A stretch of 64,000 nucleotides of DNA from Luidia sarsii (lineage: Eukaryota; Echinodermata; Asteroidea; Paxillosida; Luidiidae): assembly GCA_949987565.1 (NCBI GenBank), contig OX465104.1, positions 1,045,063 to 1,109,062 of the forward strand, read 5' to 3'. Shown here piece after piece: positions 41,901 through 47,900 of the stretch. A model generated the notes under the pieces. The model was given only the letters and a program-made list of their open reading frames with translations, did not search any database and was not told the DNA's origin. The translations under genes and the position numbers were made by a program. Each line of letters starts with the position of its first letter. Position 1 is the stretch's first letter.

Positions 41901-44900
41901 ATTCGCCGATTCAAAAACGGATATCATCTTGAAAATTGCTATTAAGAGAGGTCCAAACTGCCTGAGATATAAAAGGGTCAGGACTTAGAGGAGCTCCTGC
42001 TGAGATGGAAACGTCAGCAAGTAGTGTAGGCCTATAGAGAGATTTTTTCAGTCACGTGATTTTTGCAGGTCAGCGTTCAATTCACGCGGATGTACGCGGA
42101 ACGCGCGTGCCTTCGAGTCGTCAAAATGTCCAATGGAAATACTCAGATTGGATATTTGCATGCACGTCCACGTATTTGGACCACTCCTGTGGACACGCTA
42201 ATTAGTCGTTGGCGGTCAGGTGACGTCATGTGAAAAACCTCTAAATACACAAAATACACAAGTTGCTTACTGACTCGAGTGAGCCAAATCACACCTCTCC
42301 CACAGGTAGAGGGCCTGACGTTTCGATGCTAGCAGGACCTCCCTTCCAGAAAAGGTCAGGCTAGGATCGAAACGTCGGGCCCTCTCAATTACCGGGCTTT
42401 GAATTTTGGCCGATGAAGCCGATTTTGACAGTTTACAAACATCCTCGTATTAAAGCTACATGTTGAAAAGAAAGATTATCATGAAGCCGTACAGACATTA
42501 CCGGTCAATGTCAATGCCCTCGCCGGCGTTTTCGATTCAACCCGCTCGATTGTCTATAATTATACAGACGCATCCGAGAAGGAGCACACGGTAGCCGCCA
42601 TGCCCTGGGGGCCATGCTATAGCGCGTTCCATATACCAGCACGATTTACTTTGGCATGACGACACTATTCAGCCAACGGACGTACAGGCAGACAATAGAT
42701 TGTGGCCAATATGTACTGAGTTAAGCCGCGCGAATCGCAGGTCGATATACAACAATATGGCCCCCGGCTATGGCTGACCTTCACACAGGGATACATTTCT
42801 GGACGACTTCAACGAGGCCCGATTCGGCTAGTGCTCTGATCCAAACGTCTGATCCTTTTTGACAGTAAGCAGTTTGCAACCATTTTTTGTTGTAATACTT
42901 GATTTTCTATCAATCGGTGGACCTTCGGGATACACAATGAGTCACGAAGTGGTCAGATCGTCACAGCATCACCAAGCCACGATGGAGTCCTAAAGAAGAT
43001 CCTTCATAGGTACAATATAGGATTTCCTCTTTTTGTGGGGGGGGGGGGGAGAATAGGACAACAAACCGAAACTAGAGTTCCTATATCTGTCTGCAATTAG
43101 CTTTTCCGCAAAAAACAACGCATTGGCTGTTGTTACGGCAGTCGTCCGTGTGGTTCCCTGACTTGATTGTATTTCGTCAGCATTGCAGGCTGATTGAACC
43201 AGTCTATTAGCTATAGTCTGGTTCCAAGAGCTAAACATCCTGACAAATACTGTGAAGTCAGGGAACCACACGGACGACTGCCGTAACACCAGCCACTGCG
43301 AAAAAACAAACTTCGATCGAGATGTCACTTCACATTCTGCATTTGCAACACACGGCCATTTCAGTGTCCACTTGTACATTGCTAAAGGTCACAAGGTAAC
43401 CGCAAGTTGCATGTAAAACACTTACTCCTGAACTTATCGACCTTCACTGGCTTCCCATCACACAAAGGATCATGTACAAGGTACTCATCCTCATGTTTAC
43501 AGCTCACTGGAAACAAGCTCCCTATTACCTCACGGATATACGTGACCCGGCACAGCATAATGAGGAATAACCCCACTTTTGAGATTTTGAGATTTTCTAA
43601 TGATGTGAAAGCGTATACCAATAGCTTTTAAATGATCATATCAAAATAAAATATCCTCTAATACTTTAAATTTCCGAAAATTGAAATCAAATTGTGAAGA
43701 TACTTTAACTTCAGGCGTTGTTTACTCAAAAAGTGTTTTGGTGGGATATTCCTCATGTCGTTGTGCCGGGTCACATATATGCTTCAAATTAGTCCTCAAC
43801 AGCGTCGACTACGATCATCCCGTTCAGTGCATTTTCTTGAGCCCAGAACTCATCGTGTGTCCTTTGCTGATAGATCTTTCTCTGCATATGGTCCCAGAAC
43901 CTGGAATCAACTTCCGGAATACATCAGGGACACCACCTCACTGCATACATTCAAGACTCTCCTGAAAGCTCATCTGTTTCAGGATGCATACCATCAATAA
44001 TTATTCTTCATTCCAGTGCCTCATTAGCGCCTTATCAACAAACTTTTATTGATCTAGGCGCCTTATAAATTTCTTTGATTGATTGATAAAACCACCATAG
44101 TGAGATTTTTAGCTCAAACGATTATCTGAGAAAGGAGAAAAAGGGCAAAAAACCCGACTTTTCCACACCAACCTGTGAGAAATGAATGGATCTCCTCCAC
44201 TTCGCCAGGCCATACCATACGGGTCACACTGACCATCCCATGTCTGGGACCTTGACCCATTCCACGTTCAACCTTTCGGCGAATGAATTCCCATCCGGGT
44301 TTCCCCTGTCTATAAAACAACGAGCTAGCTCGTCTCGTTAGTTTGATGGGCCGCCATCACCGACAAATATTGCCACCCAAAGGGTTAACAAAACATACCG
44401 GAATCGAATGTGCAATTGTGCACAAACGCTTTTTTATTCATTTATTTTCTTGAATGCAGTTCCGCCCAAAACAAGGCTATAAAGCCACTCAAGGTTAAGG
44501 ACTAAGGAAGGAAGGAGATAGAGATGGACTCAGGAAGGCTGGAGATAGGAATTGACATTCCCAGATTCATCCAAAACAAAGCTATAAAACCACTCAAGGT
44601 TAAGGGCTAAGGAAGGAAGGAGATAGAGATGGACTCAGGAAGGCTGGAGATAGGAATTGACATTCCCAGATTCACCCAAAACAAAGCTATAAAACCACTC
44701 AAGGTTAAGGGCTAAGGAAAGAAGGAGACAGAGAGAGACTCAGGAAGGCTGGAGATAGGAATTGACATTCCCAAATTCACCCAAAACAAGGCTATAAAGC
44801 CACTCAAGGTTATAGGCTACGGAAAGGAGATAGAGAGGGACTCAGGAAGGCTGGATATAGAAATTGTCATTCCCAGATTTTCCCAAAACAAGGCTAAAAA

Positions 44901-47900
44901 GTCACTAAAAGGTTAAGGGCTAAGGAGTAGAAGGAGACAGAGAGTGACTCGGGAAGGCTGGAGCATTCCTCTTAAAAAGGGGAAGATCATAGGAAGGTGG
45001 AAAACACGAACTAGAAAGGGAATTCCAAAGAGAAGCAGAGCGAGGGAAGAAGCTGTTCTGATACCTCCTTGTTCTACATCTTGGGAGAGAGAGAGTGTGC
45101 GGGTGAGAGGAGACATCGTGACTGGGAGAACTAAGTCAACCAGACCAGAGGAACACCTTCCATGGAAGTATCCTTAGAGCAGACTCAGTATGGCCACCGT
45201 CCAACGATGGGCTAGTGGCTGCAGTGCCGACCCTAGCTCCCTCCAAACCCGTCTCAGCACCCGGGAATAATATCAGATAATAAGCTGATTATTATCAAGC
45301 CATTATTCATGCGCAGTATAGCAGCGCTTTCGACTCATACTCCACCCAATCTATGGCCCATGGAGCAGCGTGCTATAGGCCCCTTAGACACAGCACGTCA
45401 GTACCAGTGGTACCACTGCATTATCGAACAGTGAGCTAGCTCAGCTGGCCACTTCAAGTATTTATCTCCAACACTTCACCTCAGGGAGTCATGCCAGAAA
45501 TAAAATGAACACAAATGGCAATGGCACTTGAGAACGTAGAAAGTGATGCTTTAAAGGGTACCAGCACAATTAATATCAGAGTGATTTATGCGAATTAATT
45601 CCGGTTGTTATAAACCACATCTTTTAAAATACACTAAAAATTCCTCTTCCTCTTAATTTCATGAACAAAACCTACTAAATTAGTTAATTCCATCCATGCA
45701 GAAAAACTTCGTCTGCTGCAAACATGTGTCGCCATTACGATGACGTCATCAGTGTTCAACTTCAGTCGACCGTGCAGCTCTATAACGCTTGAGTGAAAGT
45801 ATACCATGTACATGTAAATTGGTACACGCACGCACACTGCACATTTTGTTCCGATTCAAAGTCGTGCACTTTGATATTAAAGTGCACGAGGGTATTATTC
45901 CCTTCTGAAAGTCATGACCGTTGGAACAACCAGCCGCCACGTCCACAATGGTAAACCCATTGAGTGTGAACTCATAGTGAACTCATTGGGTGCGCAGAAT
46001 CATCGGTTGCCAACCCGGGCTGGCGGAATTCCAGGGGGGGGGGGGGAGAGGCTGGAAACTCTGGCCGCAAGTACACCGAGACCCGTTTGCTGAGGAAAAG
46101 TATAAATTATAATTGTCGATTGACAACCTCGCAAGATTCAGGGTGAAATCCCCTGGTGCGTGTGGCAATGGGGAACTGTCCGACTATGGCCATACCAAGG
46201 AGGTATTATTAGGCCTAATTCCTCCATTGGTCATGACTGGTCTGACAAACTTCGCTAGTGGGGCAGGCCAGTTTACTAGGATCTGGCGCGGGGTTTGCAA
46301 AACCGAGGGCAACCGATACACTCGAGGGAAGAAAATATATAAAGGAAACTAGCGATTGAGTGTGGCAGTGCTCGCGCCAATGCAAACACTTTATAATTGT
46401 TTTAATTTCTGATACAAATGATGAAAAAAAACACTGTTCGGGTTATACGACTGATGCATGTAAACGAAACGGAAAGAGATCGTTTATCGTACTTGGGCAA
46501 GGCAAATGTAAACAATACTCCATATTATACCCATGGGGCAACGAAAGGTTAACATTTCACGCAGACGGCCGAACGGGCAGAGAGACAGCTGGACGGATAG
46601 ACGGACAGACGGACGGATGTTTGGACACTGGACAGACGGACAGAATTGATTGACGGTGGGACGAACGGACTGACGGGCACCGGGAAAGACAGACAGACAG
46701 ACAGACAGACATGCAGACATGCAAACATGCAGACAGGTAGACAGACAGACAGACATACAGACATACAGACAGACATGCAGACATGCAGACAGGCAGGCAG
46801 ACAGACAAACAGACAGACGGACTGACTGACAGACAGACAGACATAATCTCACAGTTTGCCCCTCCCCCAAAACAAAAATAGTTCACGATCAAATTATATT
46901 GATCAACTTTCTCTCTCTCTCTCTCGTTTCTATTTGATTCACCCCCGAAGGTTTTACCGAAGAGAAGGCCATTGAATGTGTCAAGGGTGAAGAAGTCCCA
47001 GGCAGGATGAAGGCATTGTATTCCCTAACGAACGCCCACGTCCATGACAATAGGTCCTAGGAATCCAAACAACCTTGCTTCTTTCAGTCGAACAGGAACA
47101 TTGAAAACCACAATCATAGCTTTCTTATATTTAACCATTCTACCATAACGGGGTGCGTGGGACGCTACCATTTTACGTACGAATCACTTACGAGGGGCTG
47201 AGAGACATATTTGGCGGTCCAGGTATAAACAACCCGATGTAACCGCCTTTGACGGTTGTTGCTGTTCGAATCCCAATAGTCAACACTCATTACTCTTTCC
47301 GTTCGTTCCTCGTTGGAGGTTTTGCATCAAATTGCATTTCAGCTACACGGCCGGTAGCAGATTCATTCAGACCCATCGGCCCTAGAAATCATTTCATTTC
47401 CCAGGCAAGGTCGATACGGGAAATCAATTGCAAACGAGCAGTCCATTATCGTAGAGCTGCCTTTAAGCGCACCAACATGACTACTGCCGTACTGGTACTC
47501 TGCATGCAATACAAGTGGAACTTTGGTTGGTAACCTGATTCTGATATTTTCTTTCTTTATTGACTCTAAACCGCCCGAATCTTCTGAACACCAAGGTACT
47601 TGAGCTGCGCAGTGCAATAAGCCCCTAGTCAGATATCACGGTAACGCAGTGATTATCGAGTGCTCATTCTCACAACGCTGGAACGGACATTCTCAACGAA
47701 CAAGAACATGGCAGTATCTCTAGCTCTCCGATTGTATCTCAATCTAGCGTAAGTCAGGTACACGCTTGTGACGATGGCTCACGAGCTAATACGATTAGGG
47801 CACGGAGTCAGATCCTCTCGCCTTTATGGGGGACAGAGGGGGCGGGGCAGGGGTGGCGGAAGTGAAGACACTTAATGAAAATGGCTTCAGCTCTAAGTTG

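Noticed and set aside
44130..44320. Frame with AKW considered as a chromodomain exon
   Set aside because: The conserved E-Y-L-V-K-W-x-G-W order is missing, and 35922-35965 matches exactly.
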